64,000 nt of DNA from Streptomyces sp. G-G2 (GCF_030063135.1 NZ_JASISO010000004.1:212472-276471); one strand, 5' to 3'. Shown: positions 1 to 9,507, counted from the first letter of the stretch. The notes: generated by a model from the sequence alone, not told the origin. Made by a program: numbers and translations.

Positions 1-551
1 TCGGCACCGTCGAGCTGTACGTGCCGGGGAAGAACTCCGTGGTCCGCTGGTTCCAGAAGGAGCCGGGCGCGCCCTTCACCCGGGACGACTCCCTCGTGAC
101 CGGCCCCGTGGCCAGTGGCGGGATCACCGCCGTGAACTCCGGCGGCGGACGCACCTGCCTGTACTTCCGCGAGGCGGGCACCCAGCAGGTGATGGCCTAC
201 CGCCAGCACGACACCGGCCGTTGGCCCGGCTCGGGCGCGGGCGTCGGCGGCACCGGCGGTACGGGCGCGGTCGCCGCGCTCTGGGCCCCGCAGCGCGGTG
301 CCCGCGAGGCGCACCTGGCGCACCGCAGCTCGCGCGGCCGCCTCACCGTCTCCCTGCCGGACCGGGAGAAGGACGTGTCGGGCGCCCGCTGGCGGGAGAG
401 CGGCGACATGTTCGTCCAGGCCCCGTCGCTGGCCTTCGACGCGGTCGGAGCCGTGGCCGTCGCCGTCATCGGGACCGACGGGCGGCTCCACGTCCGACGT
501 CAGCTCGCCCCGGAGACGGGCAGCCCGCTGGGGCCCGCCGTGACCGCGTGA
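1..551 (+). CDS. Partial protein, possibly beta-propeller repeat family (C-terminal part)
   Basis: The 5' end lies outside the window. The frame is open from base 3, so the GTG at 21 is probably internal. About 180 residues are visible. They contain recurring short strand-like blocks, such as a segment ending VAVIGTDGRLHVRR, that resemble the blades of PLL/tectonin-type propellers; this is a weak resemblance. No catalytic motif is visible. The stop TGA overlaps the GTG of the next gene (GTGA), so the two are probably translationally coupled and in one operon. Function unknown. Confidence 0.7.
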   Translation, partial: GTVELYVPGKNSVVRWFQKEPGAPFTRDDSLVTGPVASGGITAVNSGGGRTCLYFREAGTQQVMAYRQHDTGRWPGSGAGVGGTGGTGAVAALWAPQRGAREAHLAHRSSRGRLTVSLPDREKDVSGARWRESGDMFVQAPSLAFDAVGAVAVAVIGTDGRLHVRRQLAPETGSPLGPAVTA

Positions 552-1537
552 CGAGGCGTCGTCTCGCGGCGGTGGGCCTCGCCCTGACGCTTGCGGCCGC
601 CGCCCTGGGCTGGGCCCGTACCAGCGCCGACACCCCGCTCTGGGACGGCTCCCGGGAGGCGGACCCGGACGCGGGGGAGTCGGTGGTGGTCCTGCAGTGG
701 AACATCTGCGGGGCGGCCCACCAGTGCGTCAACCACGGCGGCACGGGCAACGGCACCTCGATAGCCCGGCTGGTGAGCGAGGCGGCGCTGCGCCAGCCGG
801 ACCTGCTCGGCGTCAACGAGATCTGCCGCGGCCAGTTCCAGGCGCTGGAGGGCCTGTTCAAGGTGCGTGGCGTGCTCCTGCACGGCGCCTACCAGGAGAT
901 GCACGGCAACGTGCCCGCCTGCGGCGGCGACACCTCCTACGGCCTGGCCGTGTTCTCCCGGCAGGAGCTGACCGGCCCGCCGGTCTACCGCGCCTTCACC
1001 GACACGGACGGCGAGACCTACCAGGCCGAGGGCCGCTCGGAGCCCGTACGGCGCGGACTGCTGTGCGTACCCACCCGGGCGCGCGGGCAGCGGATGACCT
1101 TCTGCGGGGCCCACGCCGGGACCGCCGCCGGCCAGCTGCTGGAAGCCCACGCGTGGCTCGCCGGCCCGGCGGCCTTCCCGCCCGCGATCCCCGTGATCCT
1201 GGCGGGCGATCTGAACCAGCAGCCCAACGAGGTCTCACTGGCGGGCCTGTACGCGCACACGCGCGGCGAGAAGGAGCGGCGCGACCCCGACGGGCGCTTC
1301 CTGGAAGCGGACGAGCGCAACCGGCGCTGGTTCAGGATGGGCGGTACCGGGGGAGTGCGCTGCCAGGACCCGGAACCGGCACGGTGCCGCAACGGCGCAC
1401 CGACCGCGGCGGACGGCCGGAAGATCGACTACATCTTCGCCACCGAGGCCCACTTCACGGCGCCCCGGGCGGTGACGGTCCAGGCCCCGGAGTCGGACCA
1501 CGTCCTGTACGAGGGCATCTTCCAGTTCAGGAAGTAA
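548..1537 (+). CDS. Secreted or anchored endonuclease/exonuclease/phosphatase family protein
   Basis: A 329-residue protein with a hydrophobic N-terminus after RRR (residues about 6-22), consistent with a signal peptide or membrane anchor. The EEP-fold motifs appear in order: QWNICG near the start, DLLGVNEIC with the metal-binding Glu, CGAHAG, GDLNQQP with the Asp/Asn pair, KIDYIF, and the terminal SDH. The fold is shared by secreted DNases, sphingomyelinases and phosphatases, so the substrate cannot be assigned. Its six or so cysteines suggest extracytoplasmic disulfides. The GTG start at 548 overlaps the upstream stop. Confidence 0.85.
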   Translation: MTRRRLAAVGLALTLAAAALGWARTSADTPLWDGSREADPDAGESVVVLQWNICGAAHQCVNHGGTGNGTSIARLVSEAALRQPDLLGVNEICRGQFQALEGLFKVRGVLLHGAYQEMHGNVPACGGDTSYGLAVFSRQELTGPPVYRAFTDTDGETYQAEGRSEPVRRGLLCVPTRARGQRMTFCGAHAGTAAGQLLEAHAWLAGPAAFPPAIPVILAGDLNQQPNEVSLAGLYAHTRGEKERRDPDGRFLEADERNRRWFRMGGTGGVRCQDPEPARCRNGAPTAADGRKIDYIFATEAHFTAPRAVTVQAPESDHVLYEGIFQFRK

Positions 1538-1605
1538 CGCGGACGGCGGCCGGTACGGGGAGTGACCCCGTACCGCCCGCCGTCCGTCGTGGAGCGCTGC
1601 CGCCG

Positions 1606-3738
1606 TTACGCCGGCACGCTCGCCAGGCCCGGGGCCAGGAACTTCTTGCCGTTCACGCGCTCCGAGACGCCCTCGCGGTCCAGGTACGGCGTGACGCCGC
1701 CCAGGTGGAAGGGCCAGCCCGCGCCGGTGATCAGGCAGAGGTCGATGTCCTGGGCCTCGGCCACGACACCCTCCTCCAGCATCAGGCCGATCTCCTGCGC
1801 CACCGCGTCCAGGACGCGGTCGCGGACCTGCTCCTCCGTCAGGACGCTGTCGCCCTGCACCAGGAGCGCGGCGACCTCGGGGTCCAGCTCCGGCCTGCCG
1901 GAATCGTAGACGTAGAAGCCGCGCTTGCCGGCCTTGACGACGGCGGCGAGGTTCGGCGAGACGGTGAACCGGTCCGGGAAGGCGCGGTTCAGGGTCTGCG
2001 ACACGTGCAGACCGATGGCCGGGCCGACCAGTTCGAGCAGCACGAGCGGGGACATCGGCAGGCCGAGCGGCTCGATGGCCTTCTCGGCGGTGACCACCGG
2101 GGTGCCCTCGTCGATGACGTTCTGGATCTCGCCCATGAAGCGGGTCAGGATGCGGTTCACGACGAACGCCGGGGCGTCCTTCGTGAGGACCGCGGTCTTC
2201 TTCAGCTTCCGCGCGACACCGAAGGCCGTGGCCAGCGAGGCGTCGTCCGTCTGCTCACCGCGGACGATCTCCAGCAGCGGGAGGATCGCGACCGGGTTGA
2301 AGAAGTGGAAGCCGACCACGCGCTCCGGGTGCTCGAGCTTGGAAGCCATCTCCGACACCGACAGCGAGGAGGTGTTGGTGGCGAGGATCGCGTGCGCCGG
2401 GGCGACCGCCTCGACCTCCGCGAACACCTTCTGCTTGACCGACATCTCCTCGAACACGGCCTCGATGATGAAGTCCGCGTCCGCGAAGCCCTCGGCCTTG
2501 TCGAGCACACCGGTCACCAGGGCGGTCAGGCGGTTGGCCTTGTCCTGGTTGATGCGGCCCTTGCCGAGCAGCTTCTGGATCTCGGCCCGGACGTAGCCCA
2601 CGCCCTTGTCCACGCGCTCCTGGTCGATGTCGGTGAGCACCACCGGCACCTCCAGGCGGCGCAGGAACAGCAGCGCCAGCTGCGAGGCCATCAGGCCCGC
2701 GCCGACGACGCCGACCTTGGTGACCGGACGCGCGAGGTTCTTGTCCGGGGCACCGGCCGGGCGCTTGGCGCGCTTCTGGACCAGGTTGAAGGCGTAGATG
2801 CCGGAGCGCAGTTCGCCGCCCATGATGAGGTCGGCCAGGGCCGCGTCCTCGGCGTCGAAGCCCTTCTGCAGGTCCCCGTCCTTGGCCGCCTCGATGATCT
2901 CCAGCGCCCGGTAGGCGGCCGGGGCCGCGCCGTGCACCTTGGAGTCGGCGATGGAGCGGCCGCGGGCGACCGCCGCGTCCCAGGCCTCGCCGCGGTCGAT
3001 CTCGGGGCGTACGACCTCGGTGGTGCCGTTCAGGACGTGCGCCGTCCAGATCAGCGACTGCTCCAGGAAGTCCGCACCCTCGAACAGGGCGTCGGCGATG
3101 CCCAGTTCGAAGACCTGCTTGCCCTTGAGCTGACGGTTCTGGTTCATCGAGTTCTCGATGATCACCGAGACCGCGCGGTCCGCGCCGATCAGGTTCGGCA
3201 GCAGGGCGCAGCCGCCCCAGCCGGGGACCAGACCGAGGAAGACCTCGGGCAGCGAGAAGGCCGGGATGGCCTTGGAGACGGTGCGGTAGGTGCAGTGCAG
3301 ACCGACCTCGACACCGCCGCCCATCGCCGCGCCGTTGTAGTACGTGAAGGTGGGAACGGCCAGCCCGGACAGCCGCTTGAAGACGTCGTGGCCGCCCTTG
3401 CCGATGGCGAGCGCCTCGTCGTGCTTCTTGAGCAGCTCGACGCCCTTGAGGTCGGCGCCGACCGCGAAGATGAACGGCTTGCCGGTCAGGCCCGCGCCCA
3501 CGATGGAGCCCGCGAGGGCCTCCTGCTCGAGCTGGTCGATCGCCGCGTTCAGGTTGGCGAGGGACTGCGGGCCGAAGGTGGTCGGCTTGGTGTGGTCCAG
3601 GCCGTTGTCCAGCGTGACGAGCGCGAAGCGCCCGGCGCCGAAGGGCAGGTCGAGGTGGCGGACGTGCGCCTGCGTGACGACCTCGTCCGGGAACAGCTCG
3701 GCCGCGCCCTTCAGGAGCTCAGTGGTGGTGGTGCTCAC
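1606..3738 (-). CDS. fadB: Fatty-acid oxidation complex alpha subunit (enoyl-CoA hydratase / 3-hydroxyacyl-CoA dehydrogenase)
   Basis: A 710-residue bifunctional beta-oxidation enzyme. Residues about 20-260 form an enoyl-CoA hydratase/crotonase domain (GAGLTGKPFIFAVGADL, then GAAMGGGVEVGL). From about residue 335 follows the NAD-binding 3-hydroxyacyl-CoA dehydrogenase domain (VGVVGAGLMASQLA), then the C-terminal dehydrogenase domain (FFNPVAILPLLEIVRG, KDAPAFVVNRI). The GTG start at 3738 overlaps the thiolase stop (GTGA), so the two are coupled as in other fadBA pairs. It hydrates enoyl-CoA and oxidises 3-hydroxyacyl-CoA before the thiolase step. The symbol is by analogy. Confidence 0.93.
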   Translation of the reverse strand: MSTTTTELLKGAAELFPDEVVTQAHVRHLDLPFGAGRFALVTLDNGLDHTKPTTFGPQSLANLNAAIDQLEQEALAGSIVGAGLTGKPFIFAVGADLKGVELLKKHDEALAIGKGGHDVFKRLSGLAVPTFTYYNGAAMGGGVEVGLHCTYRTVSKAIPAFSLPEVFLGLVPGWGGCALLPNLIGADRAVSVIIENSMNQNRQLKGKQVFELGIADALFEGADFLEQSLIWTAHVLNGTTEVVRPEIDRGEAWDAAVARGRSIADSKVHGAAPAAYRALEIIEAAKDGDLQKGFDAEDAALADLIMGGELRSGIYAFNLVQKRAKRPAGAPDKNLARPVTKVGVVGAGLMASQLALLFLRRLEVPVVLTDIDQERVDKGVGYVRAEIQKLLGKGRINQDKANRLTALVTGVLDKAEGFADADFIIEAVFEEMSVKQKVFAEVEAVAPAHAILATNTSSLSVSEMASKLEHPERVVGFHFFNPVAILPLLEIVRGEQTDDASLATAFGVARKLKKTAVLTKDAPAFVVNRILTRFMGEIQNVIDEGTPVVTAEKAIEPLGLPMSPLVLLELVGPAIGLHVSQTLNRAFPDRFTVSPNLAAVVKAGKRGFYVYDSGRPELDPEVAALLVQGDSVLTEEQVRDRVLDAVAQEIGLMLEEGVVAEAQDIDLCLITGAGWPFHLGGVTPYLDREGVSERVNGKKFLAPGLASVPA

Positions 3739-4955
3739 TTGCTGCCTCCGTCGAAATGCGGGTTCTCCCAGATGGTCGTCGCGCCCATGCCGAAGCCGAC
3801 ACACATGGTGGTCAGGCCGTAGCGGACGTGCGGCTGCTCCTCGAACTGGCGGGCCAGCTGGGTGAGCAGGCGGACGCCGGAGGAGGCGAGCGGGTGACCG
3901 TAGGCGATCGCGCCGCCGTACTGGTTGACGCGCGCGTCGTCGTCCGCGATGCCGTAGTGCTCCAGGAAGGCCAGCACCTGCACGGCGAAGGCCTCGTTGA
4001 TCTCGAAGAGACCGATGTCGGAGATCGACAGGCCACCCTGCGCGAGGGCCTTCTCGGTGGCCGGGATCGGGCCGTAGCCCATGACCTCCGGCTCCACGCC
4101 CGCGAAGGCGTAGGAGACCAGGCGCATCTTGACCGGGAGGTTGTTCTCGCGGGCGAAGTCCTCGGAGGCGAGGATCGAGGCCGTGGCGCCGTCGTTGAGA
4201 CCGGCGGCGTTGCCCGCGGTGACGCGCCCGTGGGTACGGAACGGCGTCTTGAGGTTCGCCAGGTTCTCCAGGGTGGTGCCCGGGCGCATCGGCTCGTCGG
4301 CGGTGACCAGGCCCCAGCCCGTCTCACCGACGTCCGGGTTGGTGTTGCGCACCGAGACCGGCACCAGGTCCTGCTGGATCTTGCCGTCGGCGTACGCCTT
4401 GGCGGCCTTCTCCTGCGAACGCACGGCGTACTCGTCGGCGCGGAGCTTGGTGATCGTGGGGTAGCGGTCGTGCAGGTTCTCCGCCGTCATGCCCATGAAG
4501 AGGGCCGACTCGTCGACCAGCTTCTCGCTGACGAAGCGCGGGTTCGGGTCCACGCCCTCGCCCATCGGGTGGCGGCCCATGTGCTCGACGCCACCGGCGA
4601 TGACCACGTCGTACGCGCCGAAGGCGATGGAACCGGCGGCGGTCGTCACGGCCGTGAGCGCACCGGCGCACATGCGGTCGATGGAGTAGCCGGGAACCGA
4701 CTGCGGGAGGCCCGCGAGGATGCCGGCCGTGCGGCCCAGCGTCAGGCCCTGGTCGCCGATCTGGGTGGTCGCGGCGATGGCGACCTCGTCGATCTTCGCG
4801 GGGTCCAGGTCCGGGTTGCGGCGCAGCAGCTCCCGGATCGCCTTGACGACGAGGTCGTCGGCCCGGGTCTCGTGGTAGATGCCCTTCGGGCCCGCCTTGC
4901 CGAACGGGGTGCGGACGCCGTCGACGAAGACGACGTCCCTGACGGTACGAGGCAC
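3735..4955 (-). CDS. fadA: Acetyl-CoA C-acyltransferase (thiolase)
   Basis: A 406-residue thiolase. The acylated nucleophile is Cys96 in SIDRMCAGAL. The C-terminal catalytic pair is His354 in the GHPLASSG motif and Cys385 in CVGFGMG. It cleaves 3-ketoacyl-CoA to acetyl-CoA and a shortened acyl-CoA. It is the first gene of the leftward fad operon and overlaps the downstream alpha-subunit gene by 4 nt. The upstream leader carries a perfect 14-bp palindrome, a likely repressor site. The symbol is by analogy. Confidence 0.94.
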   Translation of the reverse strand: MPRTVRDVVFVDGVRTPFGKAGPKGIYHETRADDLVVKAIRELLRRNPDLDPAKIDEVAIAATTQIGDQGLTLGRTAGILAGLPQSVPGYSIDRMCAGALTAVTTAAGSIAFGAYDVVIAGGVEHMGRHPMGEGVDPNPRFVSEKLVDESALFMGMTAENLHDRYPTITKLRADEYAVRSQEKAAKAYADGKIQQDLVPVSVRNTNPDVGETGWGLVTADEPMRPGTTLENLANLKTPFRTHGRVTAGNAAGLNDGATASILASEDFARENNLPVKMRLVSYAFAGVEPEVMGYGPIPATEKALAQGGLSISDIGLFEINEAFAVQVLAFLEHYGIADDDARVNQYGGAIAYGHPLASSGVRLLTQLARQFEEQPHVRYGLTTMCVGFGMGATTIWENPHFDGGSK

Positions 4956-5271
4956 GATGGCTCTCCTCCAGGGTGCGGGGTGGCACTGCTGCGCGGGAGC
5001 GCGTCCAGGTTCCTGAGCGCGCGCTCACCTGACCCATGCTACTTGCGGGTAACCAATGTGCACACCCCCTCCCCCAGGAGCGGCGAAGGTCACACCCCGC
5101 CCACCTCTTCGCGGGGCCCCGGACGCGAAGGCGCGGCGGCGCACGCCGAGGCCGCCCGGGGCCGGGCCGGGCCGTGTTCCGTTCCTCGTCCGCCAGGATC
5201 CGGCCCGCCACCGGCGGACGACGAAGAACCCCCGGTCGCCAGGACCGGGGGCTCTGTACGCGCACACGGGA
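4956..5271. other. Intergenic leader of fadAB and 3' flank of the RNase D gene
   Basis: Apart from the palindrome and the weak promoter-like bases around 5034-5060, this stretch is GC-rich and shows no convincing gene. The half near 5100-5270 has no start with a ribosome binding site and no protein-like composition on either strand. Confidence 0.5.
5014..5027 (-). promoter_or_regulatory. Perfect palindrome upstream of the fadAB operon (candidate TetR-type operator)
   Basis: The sequence TGAGCGCGCGCTCA is identical on both strands. It lies about 60 nt upstream of the thiolase start. A candidate -10 (TAGCAT, leftward) sits just upstream at about 5034-5039, so a bound protein would cover the transcription start. 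Palindromes of this TGAGCG...CGCTCA shape are typical TetR-family operators, and fatty-acid degradation operons in actinobacteria are often TetR-controlled. No regulator gene is adjacent. Confidence 0.5.
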
Positions 5272-6552
5272 TCAGGCGGTGACCGCGAGGGCCTCGACCA
5301 GCGCCGGGGTGACCTGCTCGATCTGCCAGGCGCGGGCCCCGTAGGAGGCCAGGGCCTCCGTCACGGAACCGGCCGAGACCTCGAAGGGGGGCTCCCAGCA
5401 CAGCCGGCGGACGCTGTCCGGGGCGATCAGGTTCTCCTGGGGCAGGTTCAAGCCCTCCGCCAGCGCGGAGACGGCGGTACGGGCCGCCGCGAGCCGGGCC
5501 GCGGCGGCCGGGTCCTTGTCGGCCCAGGAGCGCGGCGGCGGGGGGCCGGCCGGGGTGGCGCCGGGCTGCGGCAGCTCGCTCTCGGGCAGGGCCTTGGCCC
5601 GGTCCACGGCCGCCATCCACTGCTCCACCTGACGCCTGCCGGCCCGCGGCCCGTATCCGGGCAGGGCGGACAGCGCGTGGACATTGAGCGGCAGGGCCAG
5701 GGCGGCCTCGACGATCGCCGCGTCCCCCAGAACCTTGCCCGGGGATACGTCACGTCGCTGGGCGATCCGGTCGCGGGCCTCCCACAGTTCGCGGACGACC
5801 GCCATCTGCCGGCGGCGCCGCACCTTGTGCATGCCGGAGGTGCGCCGCCAGGGGTCCTTGCGCGGCGGGGCCGGCGGGGCGGCGGCGATGGAGTCGAACT
5901 CCTGATGGGCCCAGTCCAGCTTGCCCTGCCGGTCCAGTTCCTCCTCCAGCGCGTCGCGCAGGTCCACCAGGAGCTCCACGTCCAGGGCGGCGTAGCGCAG
6001 CCACGGCTCCGGGAGCGGGCGGGTGGACCAGTCGACGGCGGAGTGCCCCTTCTCCAGCGCGTAGCCGAGCACGCCCTCGACCATCGCGCCGAGCCCGACC
6101 CGGGGGAACCCGGCGAGGCGTCCGGCCAGCTCGGTGTCGAACAGGGAGGTGGGAACCATGCCTATTTCACGCAGGCACGGCAGGTCCTGGGTGGCGGCGT
6201 GCAGGATCCACTCGGTGCCGGACAGCGCCTCGCCGAGCGAGGAGAGGTCGGGGCACCCCACGGGGTCGATCAGCGCGGATCCGGCCCCTTCGCGGCGCAG
6301 CTGCACCAGGTAGGCGCGCTGGCCGTAGCGGTATCCGGAGGCCCGCTCGGCGTCGACGGCCACCGGTCCGGTGCCCGCGGCGAAGGCCGCGACCACCCGG
6401 GCGAGGGCCTCTTCGTCGGCGACCACGGGAGGGATTCCCTCACGCGGTTCGAGCAGGGGGATGGGCAGCCCATCGGACGAAACCTCGTCGTCCGGGGGGC
6501 CGCCCCCGGTGGTGGTGCGCAGGTCTGCTGCGGTCTCTTGGGCGTCGGTCAC
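5272..6552 (-). CDS. Ribonuclease D family 3'-5' exonuclease with HRDC domain
   Basis: A 426-residue protein. The DEDD-type exonuclease core occupies residues about 60-215: the first acidic pair in VAVDAERASGYRYGQRAYLVQL, a second Asp in HAATQDLPCL, and the last in YAALDVELLVDLRDAL. An HRDC helical domain follows at about 235-315 (MAVVRELWEARDRIAQ; GKVLGDAAIVEAA). Members trim the 3' ends of stable RNAs. Actinobacterial forms are longer than E. coli Rnd, as here. It stands alone between the fad operon and a response regulator. Confidence 0.9.
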   Translation of the reverse strand: MTDAQETAADLRTTTGGGPPDDEVSSDGLPIPLLEPREGIPPVVADEEALARVVAAFAAGTGPVAVDAERASGYRYGQRAYLVQLRREGAGSALIDPVGCPDLSSLGEALSGTEWILHAATQDLPCLREIGMVPTSLFDTELAGRLAGFPRVGLGAMVEGVLGYALEKGHSAVDWSTRPLPEPWLRYAALDVELLVDLRDALEEELDRQGKLDWAHQEFDSIAAAPPAPPRKDPWRRTSGMHKVRRRRQMAVVRELWEARDRIAQRRDVSPGKVLGDAAIVEAALALPLNVHALSALPGYGPRAGRRQVEQWMAAVDRAKALPESELPQPGATPAGPPPPRSWADKDPAAAARLAAARTAVSALAEGLNLPQENLIAPDSVRRLCWEPPFEVSAGSVTEALASYGARAWQIEQVTPALVEALAVTA

Positions 6553-6674
6553 CGGTCAAGGGTATCCATGGATGCGCCGCGCCCGTCGCCGGAACGTTCC
6601 GGCGACGGGCGCGAGGTGTGAACGCGGACGTTTCCCCGGGTACCCCGGGGGTTTCCCGGGGGCCTGGGGCGGGA

Positions 6675-7337
6675 TCAGTGGATGATCCCGGTCCGCAGGG
6701 CGACGGCGACCATCCCGGCCCGGTCGCCGGTGCCCAGCTTGCGGGCGATCCGGGCGAGGTGGGACTTGACGGTCAGGGCGGACAGGCCCATCGAGACTCC
6801 GATGGCCTTGTTGGACTGGCCCTCCGCGACGAGGCGAAGGACCTCGACCTCGCGGCCGGACAGTTCGCGGTAGCCGCCCGGGTGGCTCGGGGCACCCGGG
6901 GGGCGGCGGTGCATCCGGGCGGCGGCCGCGCCGATGGGCGCGGAGCCGGGCCGGCTGGGGAGCCCGATGTTGGTACGGGTTCCGGTGACGACGTAGCCCT
7001 TGACTCCGCCCGCGAGGGCGTTGCGTACGGCGCCGATGTCGTCGGCGGCGGACAGGGCCAGGCCGTTGGGCCAGCCCGCGGCACGGGTCTCGGAGAGCAG
7101 GGTGAGACCGGAACCGTCGGGCAGATGTACGTCGGCCACGCAGATGTCGCGCGGGCTTCCGATGCGGGGTCGGGCCTCCGCGATGGACGAAGCCTCGATG
7201 ACGTCACGTACCCCGAGAGCCCACAGGTGGCGGGTCACGGTGGAGCGGACGCGCGGGTCGGCCACGACAACCATGGCCGTCGGCTTGTTCGGGCGGTAGG
7301 CGACCAGGCTTGCGGGCTGCTCGAGAAGAACGGACAC
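6675..7337 (-). CDS. LuxR-family response regulator with atypical receiver
   Basis: A 220-residue regulator. The N-terminal receiver (about 18-120) keeps the phospho-acceptor-like Asp in CVADVHLPDGSG. The usual acidic pair after strand 1 is reduced to VVVADPRV, so Mg2+-dependent phosphorylation may be impaired. The C-terminal LuxR helix-turn-helix (about 155-215) is intact: LSGREVEVLRLVAEGQSNKAI, then TVKSHLARIARKLG. The GTG start at 7337 has a strong AGGAGG site. No sensor kinase gene is nearby, so it is an orphan. Confidence 0.88.
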   Translation of the reverse strand: MSVLLEQPASLVAYRPNKPTAMVVVADPRVRSTVTRHLWALGVRDVIEASSIAEARPRIGSPRDICVADVHLPDGSGLTLLSETRAAGWPNGLALSAADDIGAVRNALAGGVKGYVVTGTRTNIGLPSRPGSAPIGAAAARMHRRPPGAPSHPGGYRELSGREVEVLRLVAEGQSNKAIGVSMGLSALTVKSHLARIARKLGTGDRAGMVAVALRTGIIH

Positions 7338-7624
7338 CAGGCCTCCTGAAGGGAGTGGCGGGAACGCGGCGGCCGGGGAAGGAGCCGGTGCGAACCGTGC
7401 GGATGGTCACTCACTCCTTCGGCACGTCACCCGCCCGGCTTTAGGGAATGATCACGATTTGGTGAGTAACAATTCGGGCAATTCGGACGCACGATCGATC
7501 ACGGGGTGATCAGAAGACCGCAACGGTTGCCCCGTTCTGACAGCGCGTTACGGCTTCGCGAGGTCGCCGGAGCCGCCGCGCGGGACCCTGCGGGGCCGCG
7601 CGGCAGGGCCGTCCGGCCCCACGG
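7338..7624. other. Upstream region of the response regulator
   Basis: The region around 7435-7510 is unusually AT-rich for this genome and probably holds the leftward promoter of the response regulator. Short palindromic bits (GATCGATC, TGATCA) are present, but no consensus promoter is convincing. No gene is supported. Confidence 0.4.
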
Positions 7625-8275
7625 TCACGGGTGGTGCGGTCCGCGTCGCTGTGGCAGGGAGACCACTCCGGTGTCCACCGGCCCGGCGGGCGGCAGCCCC
7701 GCGATCTGGCACAGCAGATCGCACCAGGCCGACAGGTGGGCCGCCGTGTCCGGCACCCCTCCCACGCCTTCGCGGGGCGTCCACGAGGCTCTGATCTCGA
7801 TCTGGGTGGCCGGACGCCGCTCGGAGAGCCCGCCGAAGTAGTGCGACCCGGCCATCGTGACCGTGCCGCTCGCCTCTCCGTACGTCAGCCCGCGCGCGTC
7901 CAGCGCCCCGGTCAGCCAGGACCAGCACACCTCGGGGAGGAGCGGGTCGGCCGCCATCTCCGGCTCGAGTTCCGCCCGTACGAGCGTCACCAGCCGGAAG
8001 GTCCCGTGCCAGGCGTCGTGCCCGGACGGGTCGTGCAGCAGGATCAGCCTGCCGTCGGCCAGGTCGTCCTCGTCGTCGACGACGGCCGCTTCCAGCGCGT
8101 AGGCGTACGGCGCCAGCCGTTGGGGCGGCTTCGTCGGGTCGATCTCGATCCCGGAGCGCAGCCGCGCCTTCTTCAAGCCCTCGACCGCCCGCCGGAACGG
8201 AAGTGGGACGGAGCTGTCCTCCGCGCTGTCCATGCCGTCAGCGCCATCTGAAAATCGTCCCTGAGCCGCAGCCAT
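7625..8275 (-). CDS. DUF3000 family protein
   Basis: A 216-residue protein starting at the ATG at 8275; an alternative is the ATG at 8233. Diagnostic stretches are [42 protein letters not shown] and [14 protein letters not shown]. It has no membrane segment or signal peptide. DUF3000 is an actinobacterial family of unknown function usually found next to hemE, as here. The gene is transcribed away from hemE across a short divergent spacer, so a shared promoter region is likely. Confidence 0.88.
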   Translation of the reverse strand: MAAAQGRFSDGADGMDSAEDSSVPLPFRRAVEGLKKARLRSGIEIDPTKPPQRLAPYAYALEAAVVDDEDDLADGRLILLHDPSGHDAWHGTFRLVTLVRAELEPEMAADPLLPEVCWSWLTGALDARGLTYGEASGTVTMAGSHYFGGLSERRPATQIEIRASWTPREGVGGVPDTAAHLSAWCDLLCQIAGLPPAGPVDTGVVSLPQRRGPHHP

Positions 8276-8366
8276 GCGGGGAAGACTAGGTGGAATGGGC
8301 GCCCATCCGGCGCAGGGACACCCTCGCCGGGCCGGGCACTTCTTCATACGTGCGAGGATTTGGGTC

Positions 8367-9431
8367 GTGAGCGCCAACCTGAGCCCCACGGGCACGCCGA
8401 GTCAGACGTACGATTCCGCCTTCCTCAAGGCGTGCCGACGTGAGCCGGTACCGCACACGCCCGTGTGGTTCATGCGCCAGGCGGGGCGCTCGCTCCCCGA
8501 GTACCGCAAGCTCCGCGAGGGCACGCAGATGCTGGAATCCTGCATGCGGCCCGACCTGGTCACCGAGATCACCATGCAGCCGGTGCGCCGCCACGACGTC
8601 GACGCGGCGATCTTCTTCTCCGACATCGTGGTCCCGCTCAAGGCCATCGGCATCGACCTGGACATCAAGCCGGGCATCGGCCCGGTCGTGGCCCAGCCGA
8701 TCCGCCGCCGCGAGGACCTCGCGCAGCTGCGCGACCTCACCCCCGAGGACGTCTGGTACGTCACCGAGGCGATCGGCATGCTCACGGGTGAACTCGGCGC
8801 CACGCCGTTGATCGGTTTCGCCGGTGCGCCCTTCACCCTCGCGAGCTACCTCGTCGAGGGCGGCCCCTCCAAGAACCACGAGCACACCAAGGCCCTGATG
8901 TACGGGGACCCGGAGCTGTGGGCCGACCTCCTCGACCGCCTCGCCGAGATCACCTCCGCCTTCCTCAAGGTGCAGATCGAGGCGGGCGTCTCGGCGGTCC
9001 AGCTCTTCGACTCCTGGGTCGGCGCGCTCGCCCCGGCGGACTACCGCCGCTCGGTGATGCCCGCCTCGGCCAAGGTCTTCTCCGCCGTCGAGTCGTACGG
9101 CGTCCCGCGCATCCACTTCGGTGTGGGCACGGGCGAGCTGCTGGGCCTGATGGGCGAGGCCGGTGCGGACGTCATGGGCGTGGACTGGCGCATCCCGATG
9201 GACGAGGCCGTCCGCCGGGTCGGCCCCGGCAAGGCGCTCCAGGGGAACCTGGACCCGGCCGTGCTCTTCTCCACCCCCGAGGCGGTCGAGATCAAGACCC
9301 GCGAGGTCCTGGACGCGGCGTCCGGCCTGGAGGGCCACATCTTCAACCTGGGTCACGGCGTCCTCCCGACGACCGACCCCGAGGCCCTGACCCGCCTGGT
9401 GGACTACGTCCACACCCAGACGCGGCGCTAG
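8367..9431 (+). CDS. hemE: Uroporphyrinogen III decarboxylase
   Basis: A 354-residue enzyme, the usual length. It converts uroporphyrinogen III to coproporphyrinogen III by four decarboxylations. The N-terminal signature [14 protein letters not shown] is present. So are [16 protein letters not shown], the substrate-contact stretch [11 protein letters not shown], and the C-terminal FNLGHGVLP. The GTG start at 8367 is chosen because conserved sequence begins soon after it; the open frame upstream is not conserved-looking. Its product is the substrate of the HemY encoded about 1.6 kb downstream. Confidence 0.96.
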   Translation: MSANLSPTGTPSQTYDSAFLKACRREPVPHTPVWFMRQAGRSLPEYRKLREGTQMLESCMRPDLVTEITMQPVRRHDVDAAIFFSDIVVPLKAIGIDLDIKPGIGPVVAQPIRRREDLAQLRDLTPEDVWYVTEAIGMLTGELGATPLIGFAGAPFTLASYLVEGGPSKNHEHTKALMYGDPELWADLLDRLAEITSAFLKVQIEAGVSAVQLFDSWVGALAPADYRRSVMPASAKVFSAVESYGVPRIHFGVGTGELLGLMGEAGADVMGVDWRIPMDEAVRRVGPGKALQGNLDPAVLFSTPEAVEIKTREVLDAASGLEGHIFNLGHGVLPTTDPEALTRLVDYVHTQTRR

Positions 9432-9467
9432 TGCCGCGGCGGAGTCGGCGCAGCCGAGCCGCCCCGT

Positions 9468-9506
9468 CGGCGCTCGAGGCGCGGGGTCCGGGGCGGAGCC
9501 CCGGGG
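9468..9506. repeat. Streptomyces-type GGAGCCCC hairpin repeat / terminator between hemE and the flavoprotein gene
   Basis: A hairpin with a 7-bp GC stem (9488-9494 pairing 9498-9504) and a GGA loop, preceded by a GGCGCTCGAGGCGC-type flank. The same short motif recurs at 20293-20309 in this window. From general knowledge it is a dispersed intergenic element in Streptomyces genomes. It lies between two convergent genes and may end transcription from both sides. Confidence 0.55.
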
Positions 9507-9507
9507 G

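Noticed and set aside
697..3822. Open frame of more than 1000 codons on the plus strand across the fad genes
   Set aside because: It is antisense to a clear FadB-type protein and made of Arg/Gly/Asp/Val-rich sequence with no family features, a normal by-product of high third-position GC.
7204..7410. 68-codon frame with AAGGAG before a GTG, upstream of and overlapping the response regulator
   Set aside because: It runs mostly inside the regulator gene in another frame and is Arg/Pro-rich; no sign of real coding.
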